Made by a program: the position numbers and the translations under genes
Shown here: one piece after another, positions 43,289-52,259 of the stretch
Layout: every line of letters begins with the position of its first letter
Numbering within the stretch: position 1 is the stretch's first letter
Source of the DNA: JALZKA01 sp963734015
Lineage (GTDB): Bacteria; Actinomycetota; Thermoleophilia; Solirubrobacterales; 70-9
DNA: 64,000 nt
Assembly: GCA_963734015.1 (NCBI GenBank)
Contig: CAVTFG010000017.1
Coordinates: forward strand, 124,001-188,000
Direction of reading: 5' to 3'
The notes under the pieces: model-generated
The model's database searches: none
The model's input: only the letters and a program-made list of their open reading frames with translations
What the model was told of the DNA's origin: nothing

Positions 43289-46200
43289 AGGAACTTGGTG
43301 CCGCTGAGCGCGTCCAGCGTGGCGCGGCGCCGGCTGACCGAGACGACGTCGCCCTTGCCTTCGTAGAGCGCGATGGCGTGCTCGAGCACGGAAACCGCCT
43401 CGGACGGCGAGCGGGCCGCCAGAAGCACGTCCCCGAGGCAGCTCAGCGCGTCGGCACGGAGAATGACCGTGTCGCCCGGCTCCGCAACCGCGACCGCGTC
43501 GCGCGCGAAGCCCTCAGCCTCGGCCAGGTGGTTCACGGCAGCGAGCGCCTGTGCGCGGGCAATGCGCCACTTGACCTGGGCGTCGAGGTCGTCCTCCGCG
43601 CTGATCTCCTCGGTTCGCTCGCTCAGCTCGAGCGCCTCGTCGACCCGCCCCTCCTCCACCAAGGCGCACGCCAACAGTGGGATCAGGCTCGCGGCGATGT
43701 GGATCGCGCCCGAGCTCTCGAAGAATTCGATGGCGGGTAGCAGCTCGCGCTCCGCCGCGCGCGGATCTGAGGCCAGGGGCTCGACGATCGCCGTCGAAAG
43801 CGCCAGATAGGCGACGTGGACGGGAAGGTCCAGCTCGGCGAAGATCTCGCGCGCTTCGGCGAACGCCCGCTCCGCTTCGTCGACCTTGCCGCTTCGGGCG
43901 AGCATCTCGCCCATCCTTCCCAGCGTCGAGCCCTCGAGCGCGCGATTGTCGTGAGCTCGCGCCCAGTCGAGGTCCTCGCGGGCACGAACGAGGACACGTT
44001 CGCACGGCGCAGGGCCGAATGTTGAGACCTGCAGGAGCCAGTAGCGGATCCACGCCTCGACCCCGGCTTCGCCGGTCCGGCTGGCCAGCTCCAGGGCATG
44101 CTCCAGTGCGTCGGCCGCGGCTGCCTGTTGCCCTCGGTCGGAGTGCACCTTGCCGAGGAGATGCCAGGCCCGGGCGGCGTCGAGGTTCTCATCGAGCCGG
44201 TGGAACACTGCGAGCGCCTGCTCGGCCGCGGTACGCCCGTGGTCGCTCCACCAGGCCGGATCGGTGAGCCGCTTGAGGTTGGCCTCGAAGACACGTAGCC
44301 GCGCCTCTGCCCGCTCGTCGCCGACGGCGATGACCGCGCGCCGAGCCTCAGCGAGCACCTGGTCGGCGCGCTCCGTCTCGCCCCCGCGCACCAGCGCGGT
44401 TCCCAGCTCGACCAGCGGCTCGAGCCTGGCCGCTGGGTCGGATTCGCCGCTCTCCGCGAGGAGCGCCACGGCCCGCGCGAGCAGCGCCGCGGCGGCCGCG
44501 TCGTCTTGGCGCGCGGATGCACGCCTGCCCGCGTTGGAGAGGTGGGTCGCGGCCCGATGTGCCAGCTCCTCCACCCGCTCGGCCGAGCCCAGCAGCTCGC
44601 GGCGAGAATGGTGCGCGGTCTCGAGGTGATAGCCGACGATCTCCTCAGTCTGGCCACGCCGCGAATCGGACCAGCCCAGAAGCCAGTCCGCGAAGCGCTC
44701 ATGGAGGGCGGCACGACGCGCCTTGGACAGGGCGCTGTAGACCGCATCACGCACGAGGAGGTGGCGAAACTGGAAGAAGTCGCGCGGCACGCCGGCCCTA
44801 CGGACCGGCTCGATCAGGCGCTTGCCGACCAGTGACTCGATCTCCTCGAGACCGCCCTCCCCCGCCAGCGCCGCCGCGGCGTCCGCCCAGAACTCCTTGC
44901 CGATGACCGAGGCGGCCTCCGCCAACGTGCGGTCGCTTTCGGAGAGGTGATCGATCCGCGCGGTCAGGATCGCTTCGATCGTGGGTGGCACGTCCAGCTC
45001 GCGCGCGCCGTTGTGGGCAACCCAGCCCTCCTCGGAACGGCGGAGCCTGCCCTCGTCGATCAGCATCGAGAGCAGCTGCTCGACGAAGAGCGGGTTGCCG
45101 GCTGCGAGCGCGATGATCCGCGTCTTGAGCGGGTCGGCGAGGCCGCCGCCGGTGAGGGTCTCGATCAGATCGCCGATGGCGGCGTCGTCCAGCGCCTCGA
45201 GCGAGATCGTGGTGGGGCTCGACTGACGCCAGTCAGGGCGCTTGTCAAGCAGCTCGAACCGGGCGGTGCAGGCAAGCAGAATGGGAAACGGCCGGAGCTG
45301 GCGCGATAGGTAGAGGACGAGCTCGAGCATCGTTGGCTCGGCCCACTGGAGGTCCTCGATCCAGATGATCACGGGGCCGCGGGCGGCGAGCGCTTCGAGC
45401 AGGCGCCGGATCGCCCAGAACGCCTGCTCGCCGGGGTCGAACGAGTCGTCGAGCCCCGTGATCTGGGCGAGGTGCCGGGCGATCGCGGGTCCCTCGGGGT
45501 CACCGGCGAACGCAGCGTCGAGTTTCCTGCGGGCCGACTCCAGGTCGTCTGAGTCCTCGATGCCGGCCGCCTGCCAGACGATCTCGGTCATGGGCCAGTA
45601 GGTGATCCCCTCCCCGTATGCCAGGCAGCGCCCGACCAGCACGGTCGCACTCGAGCTATAGAGCTGGAGCACCTCGGCCACGAGCCGCGACTTGCCCACA
45701 CCGGGCTCACCGAGAACGGTGACGAACTCACACGAGCTCCGAGCCACCGCGCGCTCGAATGCCACCTGCAGCAACGCCAGATCGCGCGTTCGGCCGATGA
45801 GCGCGTGGTCGGCAAGCGGCTCGCCTTCGTCGCGCCGGGCGGGCCGGAGGCGATAGGTGGCGAGCGGTTCCGAACGTCCGCGGAGCTCGACAGTCCCCGC
45901 CGCCTCCGCATTCACCTCGCCCCGGACGAGCTGGTAGGTGTCCTCGCCGATCAGGATCTGCCCCGGCTGGGCGAGCTTTTCGAGCCGGGCCGCGACGTTC
46001 ATGGTGTCACCCAGCGACATCGATCGCCCGGCAATCGGCGCGCCGACCACGACGGTGCCGGTGTTGACTCCGATACGCAGCCCGAGCGGCTCGCTCACGC
46101 GAGACGAGATCTCAGCGTTCAGCGCCTCAACCTCAACCAGCATCTCTGCCGCGGCGCGCACCGCCCGCAGCGCGTCGTCGCCCTCGGCGACTGGCGCGCC

Positions 46201-46479
46201 GAAGATACCCAACACCTCGTCGCCAACGAAGTTCTCGACCGTCCCGCCGTGGCGCTCGATCGTCTTCGCCATCCGTTCGAAGAACGCCTGAACGATCTGG
46301 CGGAAAACCTCGGGGTCGAGCGTTTCGGCCAGCCTGGTCGAACCGGCCATGTCGGCGAACACGGCGGTGACCTTCTTTCGCACCTCACGTGAGGTCTCGC
46401 CCCCGGAACGAGCCACGGGAGCGATGATCGCGGCTCGCGCTGTCGAGCGCAAGTCCGCCGAGGAGGATGAGATGGTCAC
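43285..46479 (-). CDS. Adenylate/guanylate cyclase-AAA ATPase-TPR regulator
   Basis: This 1064-residue protein has a class III cyclase catalytic domain (about 30-205). The metal Asp residues are in VFADMAGSTRL and NFVGDEVLGIFG, and the transition-state Asn/Arg in GDTMNVAARLE, so it should be active. An AAA_16 domain has Walker A GEPGVGKSR (about 258-266) and Walker B-like VIIWIEDLQW. A helical region follows, with TPR-like repeats to the C-terminus. It lacks the LuxR or BTAD HTH seen in relatives, so output is likely cyclic nucleotide. GTG 46479 stands too close to its GGAGGGG; a start at V in VARSGGETSR would shorten the N-terminus by about 20 residues. Confidence 0.88.
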   Translation of the reverse strand: MTISSSSADLRSTARAAIIAPVARSGGETSREVRKKVTAVFADMAGSTRLAETLDPEVFRQIVQAFFERMAKTIERHGGTVENFVGDEVLGIFGAPVAEGDDALRAVRAAAEMLVEVEALNAEISSRVSEPLGLRIGVNTGTVVVGAPIAGRSMSLGDTMNVAARLEKLAQPGQILIGEDTYQLVRGEVNAEAAGTVELRGRSEPLATYRLRPARRDEGEPLADHALIGRTRDLALLQVAFERAVARSSCEFVTVLGEPGVGKSRLVAEVLQLYSSSATVLVGRCLAYGEGITYWPMTEIVWQAAGIEDSDDLESARRKLDAAFAGDPEGPAIARHLAQITGLDDSFDPGEQAFWAIRRLLEALAARGPVIIWIEDLQWAEPTMLELVLYLSRQLRPFPILLACTARFELLDKRPDWRQSSPTTISLEALDDAAIGDLIETLTGGGLADPLKTRIIALAAGNPLFVEQLLSMLIDEGRLRRSEEGWVAHNGARELDVPPTIEAILTARIDHLSESDRTLAEAASVIGKEFWADAAAALAGEGGLEEIESLVGKRLIEPVRRAGVPRDFFQFRHLLVRDAVYSALSKARRAALHERFADWLLGWSDSRRGQTEEIVGYHLETAHHSRRELLGSAERVEELAHRAATHLSNAGRRASARQDDAAAAALLARAVALLAESGESDPAARLEPLVELGTALVRGGETERADQVLAEARRAVIAVGDERAEARLRVFEANLKRLTDPAWWSDHGRTAAEQALAVFHRLDENLDAARAWHLLGKVHSDRGQQAAAADALEHALELASRTGEAGVEAWIRYWLLQVSTFGPAPCERVLVRAREDLDWARAHDNRALEGSTLGRMGEMLARSGKVDEAERAFAEAREIFAELDLPVHVAYLALSTAIVEPLASDPRAAERELLPAIEFFESSGAIHIAASLIPLLACALVEEGRVDEALELSERTEEISAEDDLDAQVKWRIARAQALAAVNHLAEAEGFARDAVAVAEPGDTVILRADALSCLGDVLLAARSPSEAVSVLEHAIALYEGKGDVVSVSRRRATLDALSGTKFL

Positions 46480-46500
46480 CCCCTCCGGGTGAGCTCCGGC

Positions 46501-46959
46501 CTAGTCCTTCGCGATCGCGTACCTGAGGATCTCGACCACCTGCTCCGGCGTTTCGGCCGTCGCCATCGCGGCGCGGTCGACCTCCTTCAGCGCGTGGTCG
46601 TGTTCGGGCGGGTGGAGTGTGATCACGGGCTTGCCGAGCGCCGCCGCGAACCCGGCGTCGAACGCCGCGTTCCACTGCTTGTACTGCTCGCCGAAGCGGA
46701 CGACCACGACGTCCGCCTTGCGGATCAGGGTCTGTGTCCGGACGGCGTTGACGCCAGCTCCCTTGTGGTCGTGCCAGAACTTGTCGTCCTCTCCTCCCAG
46801 GATGTCGACACCCACGTCGTCCGACGCGCCGTGGTCGGTGACCGGCGCGAGCAACTCGACGGGGAGTCCGGCGTCGCTCACGCCGGCCGCGATCCGATCG
46901 CGCCAGTCGGAGTGGATCTCGCCCGCCAGGTAGACGTTCCAGGTGCCGTTCTGGGTCAT
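46501..46959 (-). CDS. ytoQ: YtoQ family protein
   Basis: This 152-residue protein has NVYLAGEIHSDWRDRI at the start, APVTDHGASDDVGVDILGGE, DHKGAGVNAVRTQTLIRKAD and GEQYKQWNAAFDAGFAAALG, then the end EQVVEILRYAIAKD. This is the YtoQ family, related to nucleoside 2-deoxyribosyltransferase-like folds; no activity is established to my knowledge. ATG 46959 is the start. Its last 35 bases are duplicated at 42811. Upstream on the other strand is the TrpB-like gene. Confidence 0.87.
   Translation of the reverse strand: MTQNGTWNVYLAGEIHSDWRDRIAAGVSDAGLPVELLAPVTDHGASDDVGVDILGGEDDKFWHDHKGAGVNAVRTQTLIRKADVVVVRFGEQYKQWNAAFDAGFAAALGKPVITLHPPEHDHALKEVDRAAMATAETPEQVVEILRYAIAKD
46503..46537. repeat. 35-bp direct repeat of ytoQ 3' end (copy 2, in the gene)
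   Basis: This is the native copy, inside the 3' end of ytoQ. The bases are identical to 42811-42845, 3692 bp away, same orientation. Confidence 0.85.
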
Positions 46960-47001
46960 CCCTTCGATCGTACCCGGCAGCCCGCGCTTAGAATCGCGGC
47001 G

Positions 47002-48363
47002 ATGAGCGAGCCGACCAAGTACCTGCTGCCCGAGTCCGAGATCCCCACGACCTGGACGAACCTGATGGCGGATCTCGGCCCGCCGCCCCACCCTCCGCTC
47101 CATCCCGGCACCAAGGAACCGCTCGGCCCCGAGGACCTGGCGCCGCTCTTCCCGATGGCGCTGATCGAGCAGGAGATGTCGGCCGAACCCGAGATCGCCA
47201 TTCCTGACGAGGTTCGCGAGATCTACGCACTGTGGCGTCCCACCCCGCTCTTCCGCGCCCGGCGCCTGGAGCAGGCGCTCGATACCCCGGCGCACATCTA
47301 CTACAAGTACGAGGGCGTCTCGCCGGCCGGCTCGCACAAGCCGAACACCGCGATTCCACAGGCCTACTACAACAAGGCCGAGGGGATCCGCAAGCTCACG
47401 ACGGAGACCGGCGCCGGGCAGTGGGGCTCGTCCCTGGCCCTCGCCTGCCAGATGTTCGACCTCGAGTGCGAGGTGTTCATGGTCGGCGTCTCGTTCGACC
47501 AGAAGCCCTATCGCCGGGCGATGATGGAGACGTGGGGTGCGACCGTCCACCGCAGCCCCTCCGATCTCACCGAGGCCGGGCGCTCGCAGGCCCAGCACGA
47601 GTCGGGCTCGCTCGGGATCGCGATCTCGGAGGCGGTGGAGCTTGCGGTCGCCGCGGAGGACACCCACTACTCGCTCGGGTCCGTGCTCGGCCACGTCTGT
47701 CTCCACCAGACCGTGATCGGGCAGGAGTCGATCAGGCAGCTCGAGCTCGCCGGGGAGTACCCGGATGTGGTCATCGGGTGTGTGGGCGGCGGCTCGAACT
47801 TCGCCGGCGTTGCGTTCCCGTTCATCCGCGAGAAGCTCCGGGAGGGCAAGGACACTCGGTTCCTCGCCGCCGAGCCGGCGGCATGCCCCACCCTGACGCA
47901 GGGCGTCTACGCCTACGACTTCGGCGACACCGTGGGGATGACGCCGCTGATGCCGATGTACACGCTCGGGCACGACTTCGTGCCGCCGCCGGTGCACGCC
48001 GGCGGCCTCCGGTACCACGGCGACTCACCGGCGGTCTGCGCGCTCGTCAAGGAGGGAATCATCGAGCCGTTCGCGATCCAGCAGACCGACGCGTTCGATG
48101 CGGCGGTCCGCTTCGCGCGCGCCGAGGGCATCCTCCCTGCGCCGGAGCCGTCGCACGCGATCCGCGTCGTGATCGAGCAGGCGGAGGAGGCGAAGCGGGC
48201 GGGCGACGGACGCGTGATCCTGTTCAACCTCTGCGGCCACGGCCACTTCGACATGGCGGCGTACGACGCCTATCACCGGGGCGAACTCGAGGACCTGGAG
48301 TTCTCCCAAGCGGATCGAGACGCGGCGCTCGAGCGGCTGCCGGACGCTCCGGCGCTGGCGTAG
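47002..48363 (+). CDS. TrpB-like PLP-dependent enzyme (tryptophan synthase beta-like, TrpB2 type)
   Basis: This 453-residue protein has a long N-terminal segment (YLLPESEIPTTWTNLMADLG, PPHPPLHPGT) that distinguishes TrpB2 from TrpB1. The PLP Lys113 is in GSHKPNTA, TGAGQWGSSLALAC follows, and the phosphate-binding loop is GCVGGGSNF. The late FNLCGHGHFDMAAYDAY block is also typical. TrpB2 enzymes convert indole plus serine to tryptophan, or phosphoserine-type substrates, independent of TrpA. No other trp gene is nearby, in line with a stand-alone role. ATG 47002. Confidence 0.9.
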   Translation: MSEPTKYLLPESEIPTTWTNLMADLGPPPHPPLHPGTKEPLGPEDLAPLFPMALIEQEMSAEPEIAIPDEVREIYALWRPTPLFRARRLEQALDTPAHIYYKYEGVSPAGSHKPNTAIPQAYYNKAEGIRKLTTETGAGQWGSSLALACQMFDLECEVFMVGVSFDQKPYRRAMMETWGATVHRSPSDLTEAGRSQAQHESGSLGIAISEAVELAVAAEDTHYSLGSVLGHVCLHQTVIGQESIRQLELAGEYPDVVIGCVGGGSNFAGVAFPFIREKLREGKDTRFLAAEPAACPTLTQGVYAYDFGDTVGMTPLMPMYTLGHDFVPPPVHAGGLRYHGDSPAVCALVKEGIIEPFAIQQTDAFDAAVRFARAEGILPAPEPSHAIRVVIEQAEEAKRAGDGRVILFNLCGHGHFDMAAYDAYHRGELEDLEFSQADRDAALERLPDAPALA

Positions 48364-49849
48364 TCCGGAACCGGGACCATTTCGACGTCCTGATCGTCGG
48401 TGCCGGCCTGTCCGGAATCGGCGCGGCGCACCACCTCCAGGACCGGTGCCCGGGCAAGACCTACGCGGTGCTCGAGGCGCGCGATGCGATCGGCGGCACA
48501 TGGGACCTGTTCCGCTATCCGGGCATCCGCTCCGACTCGGACATGTACACCTGGGGTACTCGTTTCGCCCGTGGCCTGAGGCCCAGGCGATCGCCGACGG
48601 GCCCGCGATCCTCCGCTACGTGCGCGACACGGCGCGCGAGGCGGGGATCGACCGCCAGGTCCGCTTCCACCACCGAGTCGTCCGCGCCGAGTGGTCGAGC
48701 TCGGAGGCCCGCTGGACCGTGACGGCCGAGCGCACCGATACGGGCGACGCCGTCGAGCTGACCTGCGGCTTCCTGTTCCCCTGCACGGGCTACTACCGCT
48801 ACGACGAGGGATACGTGCCGGCATTCGCCGGCGTCGAGAGCTTTCGCGGCGAGCTGATTCACCCCCAACACTGGCCCGCTGACTTCGACCACAACGGGAA
48901 GCGGGTGGTGGTGATCGGCAGCGGCGCCACGGCGGTGACTCTGGTCCCGGCCATGGCCGAGCGCGCAGAGCACGTGACGATGCTCCAGCGCTCGCCCAGC
49001 TACATCGTGTCGCTGCCCGCGATCGACCCGGTCGCGCGCCTCATCCGCCGGATCCTGCCCACGCGCGCTGCTTACTCGCTGGTGCGCTGGAAGAACGTCC
49101 TGCTCCAGATGGCCGTCTTCCATCTCAGCCGCCGCCGTCCGCGGTTGGTCAAGGCCCTGATCCGCAGGGGGGTCGAGCGGCGCCTGCCGCCGGGCTACGA
49201 CGTCGACGAGCACTTCAAGCCGCCGTACAACCCCTGGGACCAGAGGATGTGCCTGGTCCCGGACGGCGACCTGTTCGAGGCGCTCGGCGACGGGAGCGCC
49301 TCGATCGTCACCGATCGGATCCGCTCGTTCACGGAGACCGGGCTCGTGCTCGAGTCCGGCGCCGAGCTCGACGCCGACGTGATCGTCACGGCAACCGGCC
49401 TGAACCTGATTCCGCTTGGTGGCCTCGAGCTGGCCGTCGACGGCGAAGAGGTGGCGCTCCCGGAGACGATGGGCTACAAGGGGATGATGCTGAGCGGCGT
49501 CCCCAATCTGGCGTTCGCCGTCGGCTACACGAACGCATCGTGGACGCTAAAGGCCGACCTGACCAGTGAGTACCTGTGCCGGCTGCTGAACCACATGGAC
49601 GCGCACGGCTACGGGCGGGTGACGCCCCGCAACAGCGACCCCTCGGTCGAGCCTGAGCCGTTCATCGACTTCAACTCCGGCTACGTGCTCCGCGCGATCG
49701 ACAAGTTCCCGACGCAGGGCTCGAGGGCCCCTTGGCGGCTGCACCAGAACTACGCGCGCGACATCCTCGTCCTCCGCCGCGGCGCACTCGAGGATGGCTC
49801 CCTCGAGTTCGTGCGGACGGCGCCCCGGTCCTCGCCTGCCTTGGCCTAG
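48363..49849 (+). pseudogene. Flavin-containing/Baeyer-Villiger-type monooxygenase, frameshifted and lacking a clear start
   Basis: An FMO-like protein of about 495 residues. The first part has FDVLIVGAGLSGIGAAHHLQ (FAD site), ILEARDAIGGTWD-like VLEARDAIGGTWDLFRYPGI and SDSDMYT. The frame then shifts at about 48551: adding one C in the ACC-CTG junction joins YT to LGYSFRPWPEAQAIADG and the rest, with VVVIGSGATAVTLVPAMAE (NADPH site) and FLFPCTGYYRYDEGY. A second irregularity is that no ATG, GTG or TTG lies near the expected start, since the frame runs through the TrpB stop region. Both could be sequence errors. The closest groups are cyclohexanone and steroid-type monooxygenases. Confidence 0.75.
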
Positions 49850-49873
49850 TGGGACTACGCTTGCTCCGGCCCC

Positions 49874-49962
49874 GGAGAGGTGACCGAGTGGCTTAAGGTG
49901 CGCGACTGGAAATCGCGTGGGCGGTGAAAGCTGCCTCGTGGGTTCGAATCCCACCCTCTCCG
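49874..49962 (+). tRNA. tRNA-Ser(GGA)
   Basis: This 89-base class II tRNA has acceptor GGAGAGG paired with CCTCTCC, discriminator G, anticodon loop CTGGAAA with anticodon GGA (codons UCC/UCU), long variable arm, and T arm GTGGG-TTCGAAT-CCCAC. CCA is not encoded. Confidence 0.95.
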
Positions 49963-49964
49963 CT

Positions 49965-50765
49965 TCAGTCCGTGGCGAAACCGAGGACCAGCTGCGCGGT
50001 CTCCGTTGGCACGTCGAGATGCGGGCAATGGCCGACATCGTCGAGCACGACCCAATCGGCGTTGGGCAGCCACTCGTCGCGGAAGCGCACCGCCGCCGTG
50101 GGCCACAGGAGGATCCGGTCCGCCGTCCCCCAAACCACCCGGACCGGGCAGGTGATCCTCGCGGGATCCAGGTGCCAGCCCTCGCGGACCGCGTAGTCGA
50201 TCATCGTCAGAAAGCCCTCGCAGCTCGCCGCGCCGCGCATCTGGTGAACGAGCAGCTCCGGCGGGATGTGCTCGTAGTTGGTCGCGATGAACTCGGTCGC
50301 GCGGCGCCGTCCCTCCGGCGTCGCCACGATCTGCTCGGCGTGCGGGGCCGCGGCCTTCAGCAGTTCCTGCATCGTCTTGAAGTAGGTGAGCGTGTCCTCG
50401 AACCCGGGGTCGCCCTCGGCCCAGCCGCCGGCCGGGGCGAGCGCGACTACGGTCTTCGCCCGCCCCCGCTCGGCGAGCTGCAGCGCGACGAAGCCGCCCA
50501 GCGAGTTGCCGACGATGTGCGCCGTCTCGAATCCTGCCTCGTCCATCGCCTGCTCCACCGCGTCGGCGACCAGGTCGTCGTTGAACTCCCCGGCGATCGC
50601 CGGGCCGCCCGTGTGGCCGGCCAGGGTGGGCGCGAGGACGTCGTGGCGCTGCTCGAGCTCGGGCAGGACGAGCTCCCAGCTCCGCCAGGTGTCGGTGAAG
50701 CCGTGCACGCACACCATGGGTGAGCCGGAGCCCCCGCGGTGGCTTGGGGTGAAGGTCGATTCCAA
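49965..50765 (-). CDS. Alpha/beta hydrolase
   Basis: This protein is about 266 residues long, with VCVHGFTDTWRSWELVLPEL (oxyanion region), the nucleophile elbow GNSLGGF with catalytic Ser, VVWGTADRILL with the acid, and DDVGHCPHLDVP with the His. It is a normal catalytic triad hydrolase of the epoxide hydrolase/esterase type, substrate unknown. The start is uncertain: TTG 50765 gives ESTFTPSHRGGSGSP before the first strand and avoids overlap with the divergent Bcp gene. Its stop lies 2 bp beyond the tRNA-Ser 3' end. Confidence 0.82.
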   Translation of the reverse strand: MESTFTPSHRGGSGSPMVCVHGFTDTWRSWELVLPELEQRHDVLAPTLAGHTGGPAIAGEFNDDLVADAVEQAMDEAGFETAHIVGNSLGGFVALQLAERGRAKTVVALAPAGGWAEGDPGFEDTLTYFKTMQELLKAAAPHAEQIVATPEGRRRATEFIATNYEHIPPELLVHQMRGAASCEGFLTMIDYAVREGWHLDPARITCPVRVVWGTADRILLWPTAAVRFRDEWLPNADWVVLDDVGHCPHLDVPTETAQLVLGFATD

Positions 50766-50805
50766 GGGAGGCGGGACGCTACCGACCGCGTAATCTCTGC
50801 GCCCG

Positions 50806-51270
50806 ATGAGCGGACCCGACGTCGGCGACAGCGCTCCGGACTTCACCCTCGAGGGCACCGAGGGCCCGTTCACGCTGAGCGAGCACCGCGGGCAGCGGGT
50901 GGTACTCCTCTTCTACCCGGGCGACGACACGACGGTCTGCACGAAGCAGTTCTCCGCCTACCGGGACGCGGCCGACGAGATCGCCGAGCTCGACGCCGTG
51001 TTCGTCGGGATCTCGGTCCAGGGCATGGACTCGAAGGAGGCGTTCAAGTCCAAGTACGGGCTGACGACGCCGCTCCTCGCCGATCCGGGCGGGACCGTTT
51101 CGAAGGCGTACGGGGTCTACTCGAACCGCTTCAAGGTGGCGAAGCGCACGGTCTTCATCGTCGACGAGGACGGCATGATCGCGCATCGCCACGCCAACCC
51201 GATGTCGCTCACGTTCGACGACGTGGACGAGCTGAGCGAAGCGCTCGCGAAGCTGCCGTCGAAGGCCTAA
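50806..51270 (+). CDS. bcp: Peroxiredoxin, Bcp type
   Basis: This 154-residue peroxiredoxin has GDSAPDFTLEGTEGPFTLSE, the peroxidatic Cys45 in DDTTVCTKQFSAYRD, and TPLLADPGGTVSKAYGV. In most Bcp proteins a resolving Cys sits five residues after the first; here that place is Ser, so the protein probably works as a 1-Cys enzyme or forms intermolecular disulfides. It reduces hydroperoxides with thioredoxin or other thiols. ATG 50806. Confidence 0.9.
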   Translation: MSGPDVGDSAPDFTLEGTEGPFTLSEHRGQRVVLLFYPGDDTTVCTKQFSAYRDAADEIAELDAVFVGISVQGMDSKEAFKSKYGLTTPLLADPGGTVSKAYGVYSNRFKVAKRTVFIVDEDGMIAHRHANPMSLTFDDVDELSEALAKLPSKA

Positions 51271-52183
51271 CCGCCTTCGAGGAGCGCCCGGCGGCGCTCA
51301 CGGGTTGTACGTAGCCTCCGCATCGCCGCATCCTTGCCGGCGTGGAGGTCGTCCCATGTGAGCGGGAATACCTGGAAGTTGCGTGACGCGAGATAGGCCG
51401 TCCGCCGCCGGTCGTCGACGAACTTCTTCGGGGTGGCGTGGAACATGAAGCTGTCGATCTCGACCACGAGCCGCTCGGGCCGGTAGAGGAAGTCGACCCG
51501 ATACGGGCCGATCCAGTGGTCGCTCTTGTCGGGCTCGAGGTCGTGTTCGCGCAGGACGCGAAGCGCGACCCGTTCGGCCTTCGAGCGCACGATCCGCGGC
51601 CCCCGCTCAGTGGCGAGGAGGTTGCGGAGAGCCTTGGCGCCGCGGCGGGTCGGGTGGGCCTCGAGGGTGGCGTGGAGCTGGTGGTCGGTGACAAGCCGCT
51701 GCACTCGCGCTTCGTTGAGAGCCTCGACGAGCTCGTGAGGATCCACCGCACCTGCCAAGTCCAACAAAGTCAGTGAGGGGGAGGTGATCGGCAGTCCGCG
51801 GTGGCGGCGAAGCTCGCCGGGTGCGAGATGGGAGAGCGAATGCACGCGGACGCCGGTCAGAGGCCGGCGATTGCGCTCAACCACGGTGACGTGGATGTCG
51901 TCGCTGGCAGCGCTCGGGAGTGCCATGAGACGCCCTGCCGTGTGGTGCTCAGGAGGGCACGTGGCCGGCAGGCGAAGATTGCGGCGGTCTCGTAAGCGAG
52001 CGGATGCACCGCCCTGTGCCCGACGAGGTAGACGCCGGGGTGGATGGGAATCAAGCCACCGGAGGCGATGCGCCGCTGAATCACGCGAGGGGTGAACCCC
52101 GCACGGAGGAGCTGCTGACGAGTGACGATCCCCTTCTGCCGCCCTGCGAGCTCGGCCAGAACCTCATCGAGTTTTCGCGGTGA
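51267..52183 (-). pseudogene. AbiEi-like/DUF559 protein (winged helix plus endonuclease-like domain), frameshifted
   Basis: The N-terminal part has GIVTRQQLLRAGFTPRVIQR and GGLIPIHPGVYLVGHRAVHP, typical of AbiEi_4 antitoxin-like winged helices. The C-terminal part has YRVDFLYRPERLVVEIDSFM and RRRTAYLASRNFQVFPLTWD, the DUF559/Vsr-like nuclease fold with an acidic E/D site. The parts are in different frames: adding one base near 51946 (GGTG to GGTGG) joins ACRPRALLSHHTAG to RLMALPSAASDD. No ATG or GTG precedes the first block in frame, so a second defect near 52170-52200 is possible. Such fusions are abundant in actinobacteria, of unknown function, often without a toxin partner. None is visible here. 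Confidence 0.65.
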
Positions 52184-52259
52184 AGTACCTATACGGTGCT
52201 CTAGCGCGAAAACCCGCGGGATTCGCCCCCGTGGTGCGGCTATCGATAGAGGAGAGGGG

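Larger units (their letters stand above)
42811..46537. mobile_element. Candidate second island, inserted at the 3' end of ytoQ
   Basis: The segment lies between two perfect 35-bp direct repeats of the ytoQ 3' end, with intact ytoQ at the right and the displaced end at the left. This is the same geometry as the tRNA-Ser island next to it. Cargo is a SnoaL protein and a large cyclase-AAA-TPR regulator. No recombinase gene is present. It could also result from ectopic recombination or partial duplication. Confidence 0.35.

Noticed and set aside
43285..46479. LuxR-family MalT-like regulator
   Set aside because: The AAA and TPR parts agree, but the N-terminus is a class III cyclase and no C-terminal HTH is seen.
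42811..46537. Composite transposon or insertion sequence bounded by the 35-bp repeats
   Set aside because: The repeats are direct, derive from the ytoQ coding end, and no transposase or terminal inverted repeats are present.
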